The translations under genes and the position numbers were made by a program. Below the pieces are notes generated by a model that had not been told where the DNA came from, searched no databases, and saw only the letters and a list, made by a program, of their open reading frames with translations. From contig JAIPDO010000002.1 in the NCBI GenBank assembly GCA_021737645.1, positions 62,001-126,000 on the forward strand: 64,000 nt of DNA, written 5' to 3'. The DNA is from Desulfarculaceae bacterium (GTDB lineage Bacteria > Desulfobacterota > Desulfarculia > Desulfarculales > Desulfarculaceae). Shown here in pieces: positions 8,417 to 16,884 of the stretch (positions within the stretch are counted from its first letter, which is position 1; every line of letters begins with the position of its first letter).

Positions 8417-8459
8417 CCCCCAAACGAGCAAACCGAGAAAAAGAGAGGCTGATTTAGAC

Positions 8460-10538
8460 ATGAAGCTGGTTAAATTACTACTTACGGTTCTTGTGACACT
8501 GGCCATGGTCTGCCCCGCCCTGGCCCAAGAGGCCAAGACTGAAACGGCTGGTAAAAACTACCAGGTATACGAACTCGGCGAGATCGTGGTATCGGGCCAG
8601 AACGACGCGGTGAACAAGGTGACCGACACCTACTCCATCACCGCCGAGGACATCACCGACAACCACGCCCTCACCGTGCCCGAGGCCCTTTCCTACGCTC
8701 CGGGCATCACCGTGACCACCGGGCGCAAAAACGAGCCCGAAATCCGCATCCGGGGCTTCAACCAGGAAGAAGCCCTGATCCTCATCGATGGCGTGCCTTA
8801 CTATGAAACCAACTACGGCAAGCTGAACCTCAATCAGCTTCCCACCGAGATGATCGCCCGAATCGACATCGTCAAGGGCGCGGCCTCGGTGCTCTACGGC
8901 TCCAACGCCATGGCCGGCGTCATCAACATCATCACCAAAAAGCAGGGCATCAAGCCGTCACTGAGCGCCACGGCCGAAGTGGGCGAGGACGGCGCCTATC
9001 GCCTTAGCGCCTCCCACGGCAACAGCCTGGGCAAGTTCAAGTACTGGTTCAACGTGAACCGGCGCGAGGCCGACGGCTGGTACATGTCCGACGACTATTC
9101 TCCCAAAGTGGGCAGCACCGTGCGCAAGCCCGGCGGCACCACCAAGGAGGTGATCCAGGGCGAGGGCGAGCGCCTCAACTCCGGTTATGCCCAGACCAGC
9201 GTATGGTTCAAGGCCGGGGTGGACGTGGCCAAGGACTCCGCCTATTACCTGAGCGCCTACCTGCTGGACTCCAGGTGGGGCATGCCTCCCTCCACCACCT
9301 CCAACAACGTATTCCCCAGCCGCCCCGCCTTCTCCCAGTACGGAACCATGTCCAAATATCAGGACTGGGGCCTGGACCTGAGCGGCGAGCAGGCCATCAC
9401 CAGCAGCTTCAAGATGCGCGGCAAGCTGTTCTACCACAACCATGTGGACGACTACGTGTCCTATTCCGACAAGAGCTACAGCGATGTCATCTCCACCAGC
9501 CGCTTCAAGGACTATCTGGCCGGCGGCTCGTTGTTCGGAGACTGGGAAATTGTTCCCGAGGACACCCTGCGCTTCTCGGCCCACTATCGGGGCGACAGCC
9601 ACAAAGAGCGCAACGACGAATATCTGCCCTTTGCCGAGAGCTTCTCCTACACCGGCTCCCTGGGCGTGCAAAACGACTGGACACCCTTGGAAAACTTCGT
9701 GATCATCGCGGGTGTGAGCTACGACTGGTTCGACGTGACCAAGGCCGAGGCCGTGGAAACCGACAAGAGAGGCAACTACGACGGCACCGAAAGCCTGGAC
9801 ACCCCCAGCACCACCGACAGCTTCAACCCCATGGTCGGCGCCACCTACACCTTCGTGGACCAGACCCGGCTGTTCGGTTCGGTGGCCCGCAAGACCCGCT
9901 TCCCCACCCTGCAGCAGCTTTTCAGTTCCAAGAGCGGCAACTCGGAGTTGGACCCCCAAAAGAGCACCAACTACACCCTGGGCGTTAGCCGTCCCTTCGG
10001 CAAGATGTTCTACGGCGAGTTCTCGGTGTTTTACAACGACATCGAGGACCGCATCTCCCGGGACGGCCCGTACGTAGACTCCATTTACCGCAACTACAGC
10101 AAGGTCAAGACCTACGGCTTCGAAATTATCGGCGAGCTGACTCCCCTGGAGGGCTTGCTCCTCAGGGTGGGCTACACCTACATGAAGGCCAAGGATGATA
10201 GTGACGGCCGGGTGACCGACGACGTGCTCGGCGCGCCGGAAAACAAGGTGGACATCAAGGTGCAGTACATCATTCCCAAGGTGCGCACCAAGCTGGACTT
10301 CATCGGCGTGTACCTGGGCGCCCAGTACGACCAACTGCCCACCGCCTCCAGCCCGGACACGGATGTCTTGGAGACCAGCGGCTACTTCCTGGCCAACTTC
10401 AAGGTCACCCAGCCCATCTGGGACAAGTTCGAGGCCTTTGGCTATGTGAGCAACATCCTGGACCGCGATTATGAGTCCGAGAGCGGCTATCCCGGCCAGG
10501 GCCGGGCGTTTTGGGTCGGTGTAAGCGCCAAATTCTAA
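8460..10538 (+). CDS. TonB-dependent outer membrane receptor
   Basis: The 692-residue protein has a signal peptide (about 1-23), a TonB-box-like stretch (YELGEIVVSG), a plug domain (ALTVPEALSYAPGI, IRGFNQEEALILIDGVPYY, VKGAASVLYGSNAMAGVINIITKK) and a beta-barrel that ends in phenylalanine (WVGVSAKF), as outer membrane proteins do. The start at 8460 is chosen because the signal peptide begins there. Such receptors import siderophores, cobalamin, haem or metal chelates; the plug resembles the BtuB/CirA group but the ligand is not decidable. It lies 43 bases after the SUOX-haem-methylase gene and ends at a strong terminator, so the two likely form an operon. Confidence 0.92.
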   Translation: MKLVKLLLTVLVTLAMVCPALAQEAKTETAGKNYQVYELGEIVVSGQNDAVNKVTDTYSITAEDITDNHALTVPEALSYAPGITVTTGRKNEPEIRIRGFNQEEALILIDGVPYYETNYGKLNLNQLPTEMIARIDIVKGAASVLYGSNAMAGVINIITKKQGIKPSLSATAEVGEDGAYRLSASHGNSLGKFKYWFNVNRREADGWYMSDDYSPKVGSTVRKPGGTTKEVIQGEGERLNSGYAQTSVWFKAGVDVAKDSAYYLSAYLLDSRWGMPPSTTSNNVFPSRPAFSQYGTMSKYQDWGLDLSGEQAITSSFKMRGKLFYHNHVDDYVSYSDKSYSDVISTSRFKDYLAGGSLFGDWEIVPEDTLRFSAHYRGDSHKERNDEYLPFAESFSYTGSLGVQNDWTPLENFVIIAGVSYDWFDVTKAEAVETDKRGNYDGTESLDTPSTTDSFNPMVGATYTFVDQTRLFGSVARKTRFPTLQQLFSSKSGNSELDPQKSTNYTLGVSRPFGKMFYGEFSVFYNDIEDRISRDGPYVDSIYRNYSKVKTYGFEIIGELTPLEGLLLRVGYTYMKAKDDSDGRVTDDVLGAPENKVDIKVQYIIPKVRTKLDFIGVYLGAQYDQLPTASSPDTDVLETSGYFLANFKVTQPIWDKFEAFGYVSNILDRDYESESGYPGQGRAFWVGVSAKF

Positions 10539-10560
10539 ACGCAGGCCGGAAAAGCCACCA

Positions 10561-10588
10561 GGGCCGCCTTTCGGGGCGGCCCTTTTTT
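10561..10588 (+). terminator. Rho-independent terminator after the TonB receptor gene
   Basis: GGGCCGCC (10561-10568), a 6-base loop and GGCGGCCC (10575-10582) are followed by six T residues. It lies 22 bases after the receptor stop. Confidence 0.9.
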
Positions 10589-10699
10589 GTTGCGCTTAGG
10601 TAACAGGCGTCGCTTTCCCTTGTACCCGGCCACCGGCTTTGGCAGGATGAAAGTACAGCCGCAGCAGAGGCGGACCGTCATAAACCCACGGAGGCTATT

Positions 10700-11263
10700 A
10701 TGGCCGACAAACAAAAGAACTATTTCGAAGCCCTGTATCAGGTGGCCAAGGTGGTCAACTCGTCCCTGGACCCGGCCAAGGTGCTGGACAAGATCGTCAC
10801 CGGGGTGAGCCAAGCCCTGGATACCAAGGCCTGCGCCATTCGCCTGTTGGACCCCCGCCGCAAGGAACTGATCATGGGCGCATCCCACGGCCTGTCCGAG
10901 GGCTACCTGCGCAAGGGCAAGGTTTTGGTGGACAAGAGCGGCCTGGACAAGGACGCCCTGGGGGGCGGGCCGGTGTGCATCATGGACGCCCAGAACGACC
11001 CCAACTTCCAGTACGGCGACCGGGCCAAAACCGAGGGCATTAAGTCCATCTGCGTGGTGCCGCTCAAGGTGGGCAAGCGCGCCATCGGGGTGCTTCGGGT
11101 TTATTCTGACACCAAGCGCGAGTGGAGCGACGAGGAGGAGCGCTTCCTGGAGGCGGCGGCCAACTTGAGCGCCATCGCCCTGGACAACGCTCGGCTGCAC
11201 CGGGCCCTCAAGACCGATTACAACCTCCTGGTGGCTCACGAATACCGCCTGGACGATAACTAA
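10700..11263 (+). CDS. GAF-domain sensor protein
   Basis: The 187-residue soluble protein is a single GAF domain (about residues 15-170: [56 protein letters not shown]). GAF domains bind small ligands or redox cofactors. No output domain is attached. CGGAGG lies about 7 bases before the ATG. The GAPDH gene follows after 13 bases, so the two are probably cotranscribed; a stand-alone GAF protein may modulate GAPDH or report on its pathway, but nothing in the sequence proves this. Confidence 0.85.
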   Translation: MADKQKNYFEALYQVAKVVNSSLDPAKVLDKIVTGVSQALDTKACAIRLLDPRRKELIMGASHGLSEGYLRKGKVLVDKSGLDKDALGGGPVCIMDAQNDPNFQYGDRAKTEGIKSICVVPLKVGKRAIGVLRVYSDTKREWSDEEERFLEAAANLSAIALDNARLHRALKTDYNLLVAHEYRLDDN

Positions 11264-11276
11264 AGGGGTAATACTC

Positions 11277-12287
11277 ATGGTGCGTATCGGTATCAACGGC
11301 TTCGGCCGCATAGGACGCCAGGTGCTCAAAGCGGTCTTGGAGCGCCACCCCGACCAACTCCAGGTGGTGGCGGTCAACGACCTCTTCGACTCCGAAACCA
11401 ACGCCCACCTGTTCAAGTTCGACAGCAACTACGGCCGCTGGCCCGGCGAGGTCAAGGCCGAAGAAGACGCCATCGTCATCGACGGGCATAAGATCACCTG
11501 CTTCGCCCTGCGCGACCCGGCCCAGATCCCCTGGGACGAGATGGGGGTGGATCTGGTGGTGGAGGGCACCGGCCTGTTCCGCACCGGGCCCCAGGCCGAG
11601 GCCCACTTGGAGGCCGGGGCCAAACGGGTGATCATCACCGCGCCGGGCAAGGACATCGACCTCACCGTGGTCATGGGGGTTAACCACCAGGACTACAAGG
11701 CGGACGAGCACTATATCGTGTCCAACGCCTCCTGCACCACCAACTGCCTGGCCCCGCCGGCCATGGTGCTGCACCGGGCCTTCGGCATCGTCAAGGGCCT
11801 GATGACCACGATCCACTCCTACACCAACGACCAGCGCATCCTGGACCTGCCCCACAAGGACCTGCGGCGGGCGCGGGCGGCGGCCATCAACATGATCCCC
11901 ACCTCCACCGGCGCGGCCCGGGCCCTGGGCCTGGTCATCCCCGAGCTGGCCGGGCGCTTCGACGGCTGCTCGGTGCGGGTGCCCACCCCCACGGTGAGCC
12001 TGGTGGACTTCACCGCAGTGCTCAAAAAACCCACCGACACCGAGGGACTGCGCCAGGCACTCAAGGAGGCGGCCGAAGGGGACCTGGAGGGAATCATGGC
12101 CGTGGACCACGGGCATCTGGTGTCCATGGACCTCAAGGGTGATCCCCACTCCTCGGTGGTGGACCTGGAGTTCACTCAGGTGCTGGACGGCGATCTGGTC
12201 AAGGTGTTGGCTTGGTACGACAACGAGTGGGGTTATTCCTGCCGGGTCGCGGACCTGGCCGACTACATGGCCTCCAAGGGGCTCTAG
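11277..12287 (+). CDS. gap: Glyceraldehyde-3-phosphate dehydrogenase, type I
   Basis: The 336-residue enzyme converts glyceraldehyde 3-phosphate, NAD and phosphate to 1,3-bisphosphoglycerate (glycolysis/gluconeogenesis). It shows the N-terminal [10 protein letters not shown] dinucleotide motif, the catalytic [12 protein letters not shown] cysteine segment, a histidine in [10 protein letters not shown] and the C-terminal [14 protein letters not shown] after the second beta-strand suggests NAD preference. The length is normal for the family. It is followed by a terminator. Confidence 0.96.
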   Translation: MVRIGINGFGRIGRQVLKAVLERHPDQLQVVAVNDLFDSETNAHLFKFDSNYGRWPGEVKAEEDAIVIDGHKITCFALRDPAQIPWDEMGVDLVVEGTGLFRTGPQAEAHLEAGAKRVIITAPGKDIDLTVVMGVNHQDYKADEHYIVSNASCTTNCLAPPAMVLHRAFGIVKGLMTTIHSYTNDQRILDLPHKDLRRARAAAINMIPTSTGAARALGLVIPELAGRFDGCSVRVPTPTVSLVDFTAVLKKPTDTEGLRQALKEAAEGDLEGIMAVDHGHLVSMDLKGDPHSSVVDLEFTQVLDGDLVKVLAWYDNEWGYSCRVADLADYMASKGL

Positions 12288-12376
12288 AGCCCACCAGCCA
12301 GGAGATAAACCGGGACATGGGGCCGCGGCCCTTTGCCCGGCAACCGCGACGGCAACAGGCTCTTGCAGTCGCAACA

Positions 12377-12407
12377 GGGCCCCGGCCATCCGGGGCCCAT
12401 TTTTTTT
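12377..12407 (+). terminator. Rho-independent terminator after gap
   Basis: GGGCCCCGG and CCGGGGCCC form a 9-bp stem with a CCAT loop (12377-12398), followed by A and eight T residues. Confidence 0.9.
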
Positions 12408-12435
12408 GGCCGGCTTGCGCCCGGGCTCCAGCTTC

Positions 12436-12777
12436 CTAGAAGCTCAGGGCCCGCACTGCCTGGCCGGTGTTGGGATAAACCTGAAACACCTTATCCAGGC
12501 GGGTGAGCTGGAAAAGAGTGGCCAGATCCGCCCCCACCCCGCTGAGCACCAGCCGCCCCCCCTGCTCTTTCAGGGCCTTGAGGGTGGATATGATCACGGT
12601 CAGGCCGCTGGAGTCCATGAACTCCACGCTATCCAAATCCAGCACCAGCTTGGTGCAACCGTTGCCGGTGTGCTCATGCAAGCGTTTTTTCAGGGGAGCG
12701 GCCACCGAAGCGTCCAGGCAGTTGTCCTTGAGCGTCACCACCAAGACGTTGCCGATCAGTTTTTCCTCAACCTGCAT
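12436..12777 (-). CDS. STAS-domain anti-sigma factor antagonist (SpoIIAA/RsbV-like)
   Basis: The 113-residue protein is a single STAS domain; EFMDSSGLTVIIS carries the serine that is phosphorylated in SpoIIAA/RsbV proteins. In partner switching the unphosphorylated antagonist binds a serine kinase/anti-sigma factor. The start at 12777 is preferred to a longer frame because AAGGGGGG lies just upstream. It is divergent from an RsbU-type phosphatase gene, its likely partner. No anti-sigma kinase is seen nearby. Confidence 0.88.
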   Translation of the reverse strand: MQVEEKLIGNVLVVTLKDNCLDASVAAPLKKRLHEHTGNGCTKLVLDLDSVEFMDSSGLTVIISTLKALKEQGGRLVLSGVGADLATLFQLTRLDKVFQVYPNTGQAVRALSF

Positions 12778-12921
12778 GGCCCCCCCTTGCCAGGGTATGG
12801 AGCCGCCCCGGCGAGACAAAAGGCTGTTTTCTGCCTTTCTGGTAGGTTAAGCTGTGCATGGTGAAATTCTAGCACAGTGAAAGAGCCTTATTCTAAGGAT
12901 ATAGGAGGAGACCCGGCTGCG

Positions 12922-15171
12922 ATGGCAATGGAACCTGATGCAGGCCTGAGCCGGCGGTTGCGGACCACTCTGTTTCGCTTTCTACTGTTGTATATTCCCG
13001 TCGCTCTGGTTCTAGCCCTTACCACCTACCTCTTTTACCTCCTCGAGGCCAATAACGAGCGGCGCCTGCTCAAGAGCGAGCAGCATCACCAGGTGCAGTT
13101 GGAAAAAGAAGCCGTGGCCGGGATACTGGAAGATATGGTTGTGGACGCCAGGGGGCAGGCCCAGCACGAGCTCTTTGAAAACCTGCAAGGGCCTCCCGGG
13201 CCTCGGCTCCTGAAAGATTTGGCCCATGAGCTGACCAAGGTTCTGGAAACCACCAACTCCTATCTGCGCATCTTATACATAGACCGCAACGGGCGGGTTC
13301 TGTTGCACCTGGCGCGCGAGGGCGGCCAGGCCCGCGTGGAACGCAAAGACATCCCCAGCGACCTGGCCGGCCAGCCATGGGTGAGCCCCTCCCTGAAGCT
13401 TCCGCCGGGCAAGGTCTACATCTTCCCCGTGCTAAAAAATGACGACAAGGGAGCGGTCGTCAGGGTGGCCGCCCCGGTCACCAACCGCTGGGGTGAGCCG
13501 GAGGGCCTGCTGGTAATGGACTACCGGGCCTCCCAAGCCATGCGCAAAATGGCCGGGCTGTATTTCAGCCAGGGGATGGTGCTCTTGCTGGACCAGCAAG
13601 GCCACATCCTGCTGGGCGGCCGCTATCAAGGCGCCCCTCAGATAAAACCCCAGGAGGACAGCGGATCCTTCGCCAAAATTTGGCCACGGATGTGGGATCA
13701 GGTGGCCCGGCAGGATCAGGGGCAGGTATTTGCCAAGGACGGCCTGTTCACCTGGGACACGGTGACCCCGCCCCAGCCCGCCCAGGATGGTCACTCCCAG
13801 CTGAAAATAGTCGCCCTGGTGCCCGAAGCTCTGGTGGACGCGGCGGTGGGCATCTACCTGATCCAGCTAACCCAACTGCTGACCATCGTACTTTTCGTGG
13901 CCGGGCTCATCTGCTGGTTTTTGGCCTGGTCCCAGGTGCGCCACCGCCTGGCCCAGCAGGCCCTGGCCCAGAGCGAGCAGCGCCTACAGGACATCATGAC
14001 CTTTTCCCCGGCGGTGATCTACCTGAAGGACCACGCCGGGCGCTACCAGTTTATCAACCGCCGGTTCGAGCAGCTGATGGGCATAAAGCAGGAACAGGCC
14101 CTGGGCATGACCGACCGGGAGATGTTTCCCGCCCAGACCGCCAAAGCCTTGCATCGCCACGACAAACAGGCCCTGGTTGGCAAGGGCCCCTTGCACAGTG
14201 AAGAGCAGATACGCCAAAAAGACGGGATGCATAGCTACCTCACCGCCAAATTCCCCCTGCGCGACCCAGATGGCCGCATCTACGGCGTCTGCGGCATCTC
14301 CACCGACATCACCGAGTTGAAAAACACTCAGGCCGAGCTTAAAAGGGCCATGGAAGCGGCCGAGACCGCCAACCAGTCGCTCATGGAAAAACAAGAACGC
14401 CTGGACGAGGACCTTCAGGCGGCCGCCGGTATTCAGCGCACCCTTTTGCCCTACAACCTGCCCCATATGCCTCAGGTGGAGTTGGCCTGGAAATTCGCGC
14501 CCAGCGAGTTCATCGGCGGCGACCTATTCCACGCCCAACCTCTGGGGCCGGGGCAACTGTGCCTTTACATGCTCGACATCAGCGGCCACGGCGTGCCAGC
14601 CTCGCTGATGACCGTTTCGGTGCACGAAACCCTGGACCCGGCCAGCGGACACGTGGCCAAGCGGGACCTCAACGGAGCGCTACAGGCCCTGCCCCCGGGC
14701 AAGGTTTTGAGCGATTTGGACCGCGAATATCCCCTGGAGCGCTTCGGCAAGAGCTTCAGCATCGTATATCTGCTGCTGCGGCTCACCGACGGCGAGTTGG
14801 TCTATTCCAGCGCCGGGCATCCCCATCCCATACTCTTCAGGGCCGGAGGCGAGTTGGAAGAACTGACCGCCGGAGGGACCCTGATCGGGCTGGACGGCGC
14901 GGTGCCTTTCGATGAAGGGCGGACGGTGATGCGCGTTGGGGACAGGTTGATCCTCTACACCGACGGGGTGGTGGAATACCGCAACCCCCAGGGCCATATG
15001 TTCGGGGTGGAGCGCCTGCACCGTCACGTGATTCAGGGGGCGTCCCTTCCCGTGGGCGAACTCATTGAAGTGCTTTGGCGAGAGCTCATGTCCTTTGGCC
15101 ACAACCGGCCCGTTGACGATGATGTGAGCATCATGGGCCTTGAGTACAAGGGTGCCGGCCTGGGTTTATAG
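12922..15171 (+). CDS. Membrane sensor PP2C phosphatase (RsbU-like) with extracytoplasmic and PAS domains
   Basis: About 749 residues from ATG 12922 (AGGAGG at 12903-12908); a GTG at 12877 would add 15. Order: membrane helix (about 20-45), extracytoplasmic Cache-like sensor (about 50-305), second membrane helix (about 310-335), PAS domain (about 350-470), coiled linker, then a SpoIIE/PP2C phosphatase domain (DLQAAAGIQRTLLP to VDDDVSIMGLEY) with the metal-binding IGGDL and DISGHG motifs. It would dephosphorylate the STAS antagonist encoded divergently, coupling an external signal to partner switching. Its 3' end overlaps the convergent thioredoxin gene by 6 bases. Confidence 0.88.
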   Translation: MAMEPDAGLSRRLRTTLFRFLLLYIPVALVLALTTYLFYLLEANNERRLLKSEQHHQVQLEKEAVAGILEDMVVDARGQAQHELFENLQGPPGPRLLKDLAHELTKVLETTNSYLRILYIDRNGRVLLHLAREGGQARVERKDIPSDLAGQPWVSPSLKLPPGKVYIFPVLKNDDKGAVVRVAAPVTNRWGEPEGLLVMDYRASQAMRKMAGLYFSQGMVLLLDQQGHILLGGRYQGAPQIKPQEDSGSFAKIWPRMWDQVARQDQGQVFAKDGLFTWDTVTPPQPAQDGHSQLKIVALVPEALVDAAVGIYLIQLTQLLTIVLFVAGLICWFLAWSQVRHRLAQQALAQSEQRLQDIMTFSPAVIYLKDHAGRYQFINRRFEQLMGIKQEQALGMTDREMFPAQTAKALHRHDKQALVGKGPLHSEEQIRQKDGMHSYLTAKFPLRDPDGRIYGVCGISTDITELKNTQAELKRAMEAAETANQSLMEKQERLDEDLQAAAGIQRTLLPYNLPHMPQVELAWKFAPSEFIGGDLFHAQPLGPGQLCLYMLDISGHGVPASLMTVSVHETLDPASGHVAKRDLNGALQALPPGKVLSDLDREYPLERFGKSFSIVYLLLRLTDGELVYSSAGHPHPILFRAGGELEELTAGGTLIGLDGAVPFDEGRTVMRVGDRLILYTDGVVEYRNPQGHMFGVERLHRHVIQGASLPVGELIEVLWRELMSFGHNRPVDDDVSIMGLEYKGAGLGL

Positions 15172-15600
15172 CCGGCCCTGGACCCACTGAACGATACCGG
15201 CCGCGGGCATGGCCCCGGAGGTGCGGGCCACTTCGCGCCCCCCCTGAAAGAGCACCATGGTGGGTATGGAAGATATGCCGAACTGGGAGGCCAGGGCCTG
15301 CTCCTGCTCGGTGTTCACCTTCACCAGGCGCACCCTGGGGTTCAACTCGGCCGCGGCCTGGGCGAACGCCGGAGCCATCATTTTGCAGGGGCCGCACCAG
15401 GAGGCCCAAAAATCCACCAACACCGGCAAGTCCTCGGAGGACATCAACTTGCCGAACAGGGCCGCATCAGCCTCCACCGGCCGGCCGGGGAGCAGGGCGG
15501 CCTTACAGCGGCCGCAGGTGGGATTCTCGCTCATACGCTGGGACGGCACCCGATTGGTGGCGGCGCAATCGGGGCACACAGTGTGAACATCGTTGGACAT
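15166..15600 (-). CDS. trxC: Thioredoxin 2 (TrxC-type)
   Basis: The 144-residue protein has an N-terminal zinc-binding module (C9, C12, C29, C32) and a thioredoxin fold with the WCGPC active site (C69, C72), the hallmark of TrxC. It reduces protein disulfides in the cytoplasm. GGGAGATAA precedes the ATG. An inverted repeat sits in its promoter region. Confidence 0.95.
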   Translation of the reverse strand: MSNDVHTVCPDCAATNRVPSQRMSENPTCGRCKAALLPGRPVEADAALFGKLMSSEDLPVLVDFWASWCGPCKMMAPAFAQAAAELNPRVRLVKVNTEQEQALASQFGISSIPTMVLFQGGREVARTSGAMPAAGIVQWVQGRL

Positions 15601-15626
15601 GAATTATCTCCCGCTTAATATCCAGC

Positions 15627-15654
15627 TAATCTCCACCTTTGGAGATTAATCTCC
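15627..15654. promoter_or_regulatory. Inverted and direct TAATCTCC repeats between trxC and the MocA-like gene
   Basis: TAATCTCCA (15627-15635) and TGGAGATTA (15640-15648) form a 9-bp inverted repeat around CCTT, and TAATCTCC recurs at 15647-15654. The divergent trxC start is 27 bases away and the other start 61 bases away. This could be an operator controlling one or both; a factor cannot be named. Confidence 0.45.
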
Positions 15655-15714
15655 GTATATGTTTTATGATAATGCCGCGAATGCCAACTTGCAGCCTCGG
15701 GATGTGACAAATTC

Positions 15715-16884
15715 ATGAATCATACGAATAACCCCACTGCCGCGTCCCCGGCCGGGCTGGTGTTGGCCGCCGGTTTGTCCTCGCGCATGAAGCAGTTCAA
15801 GCCCCTTCTCCCCCTAGGGGAGCAGAGCGTCCTGGCCCGCGTGGTGGGGCTGTTGCGAGAGGCTGGGACCGGCCCGGTGCTGGTGGTGCTGGGCCACCGG
15901 GCCACGGAGTTGGTTCCAATGGTGAGTTCCATGGGGGCCGTGCCGGTGCTAAACCCGGATTATGGGCAAGGCATGTTCAGCTCCCTCAGGGCCGGGCTGA
16001 CCGCTCTGCCTCCCGCCTGCCAGGCTTTTTTCCTGTTGCCCGTGGACATCCCCCTGGTGCGCCCCCAAACTCTGGCCCGCCTGCGCGCGGCCTGGGAGCA
16101 GGGGCGCGGCCCGGTGCTGCACCCCACCTTCCAGGGCCAGAGGGGCCACCCGCCTCTCATCGCCGCCGAGCTGGCCCCGGCCATCATGGCCTATGACGAG
16201 TCCGGCGGCCTGCGCGGCTTCTGGGAGCAACACCCGGAACTGGGCCGGGAGGTGCCGGTGGCCGATCGTTTCATCTTGCGCGACCAGGACCACCCCCAGG
16301 ACTACGAAGCGCTAAAGGCCGAGCTTCCCGGCTACGACACGCCGGACGAGGCTGAGTGCCTGGCGTTGCTGCAAGAGGTGCTGGAGCTAAGCCCGGATCT
16401 GGTGGCCCACAGCCGCATGGTGGGCCGGGTGGCTCAGGCCTTGGCCACCGCAGCCCAGAGCGCGGGCGCGTCGATAAACCCCGCCCTGGCCCTGGCCGGG
16501 GGCCTGCTGCACGACGTTGCCAAAGGGCGGCCCGACCATCCGGCGGCCGGGGCCGAATTACTGAACAGCCTCGGCTTTACGGCAGTGGCTCCCCTGGCCG
16601 CCCGGCACGTGGACATCGACATAACTCCCGGCACGCCGCTGAGCGAGGCAGAGCTGGTGCATCTGGCCGACAAGCTGGTGCAAGCCGACCGCCGGGTGGC
16701 CCTGGACCAGCGCTTCGAGGACAAGATGACGCGCAAGGGCCGCAGCCCCGAAGCCAAGGCGGCTATCCAGCGGCGCTGGGACCTGGCCCGGAGCATAGCC
16801 GGGCGGGTGGAGACGGTGCTGGGCATGGGCTTGGAAGACTGCCTGGGCCGGGCGGGCTTGACCATGGGAAGCGAGGCGTCATGA
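15715..16884 (+). CDS. MocA-like nucleotidyltransferase fused to an HD domain
   Basis: The 389-residue protein has an N-terminal MobA/MocA-type NTP-transferase domain (about 12-200) with LVLAAGLSSRMKQFKPLLPLG and DIPLVRP, and a C-terminal HD phosphohydrolase-like domain (about 215-375) with AHS, LLHDVAKG and LADKLVQADRR. MocA-type enzymes transfer CMP (or GMP) onto molybdopterin cofactor; the HD fusion partner is of unknown purpose. The stop overlaps the start of a histidine phosphatase gene, suggesting a nucleotide/phosphate-ester pathway. It could serve molybdenum cofactor maturation, but another nucleotidyl acceptor is possible. Confidence 0.82.
   Translation: MNHTNNPTAASPAGLVLAAGLSSRMKQFKPLLPLGEQSVLARVVGLLREAGTGPVLVVLGHRATELVPMVSSMGAVPVLNPDYGQGMFSSLRAGLTALPPACQAFFLLPVDIPLVRPQTLARLRAAWEQGRGPVLHPTFQGQRGHPPLIAAELAPAIMAYDESGGLRGFWEQHPELGREVPVADRFILRDQDHPQDYEALKAELPGYDTPDEAECLALLQEVLELSPDLVAHSRMVGRVAQALATAAQSAGASINPALALAGGLLHDVAKGRPDHPAAGAELLNSLGFTAVAPLAARHVDIDITPGTPLSEAELVHLADKLVQADRRVALDQRFEDKMTRKGRSPEAKAAIQRRWDLARSIAGRVETVLGMGLEDCLGRAGLTMGSEAS

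Noticed and set aside
8388-8459. Earlier start for the TonB receptor gene overlapping the SUOX-haem gene.
   Set aside because: The extension would bury the signal peptide, which begins cleanly at 8460.
8417-8459. Possible cobalamin riboswitch before the TonB receptor gene.
   Set aside because: The gap is only 43 bases and shows no B12-box or stem arrangement; the AT-rich region before 6659 also shows none.
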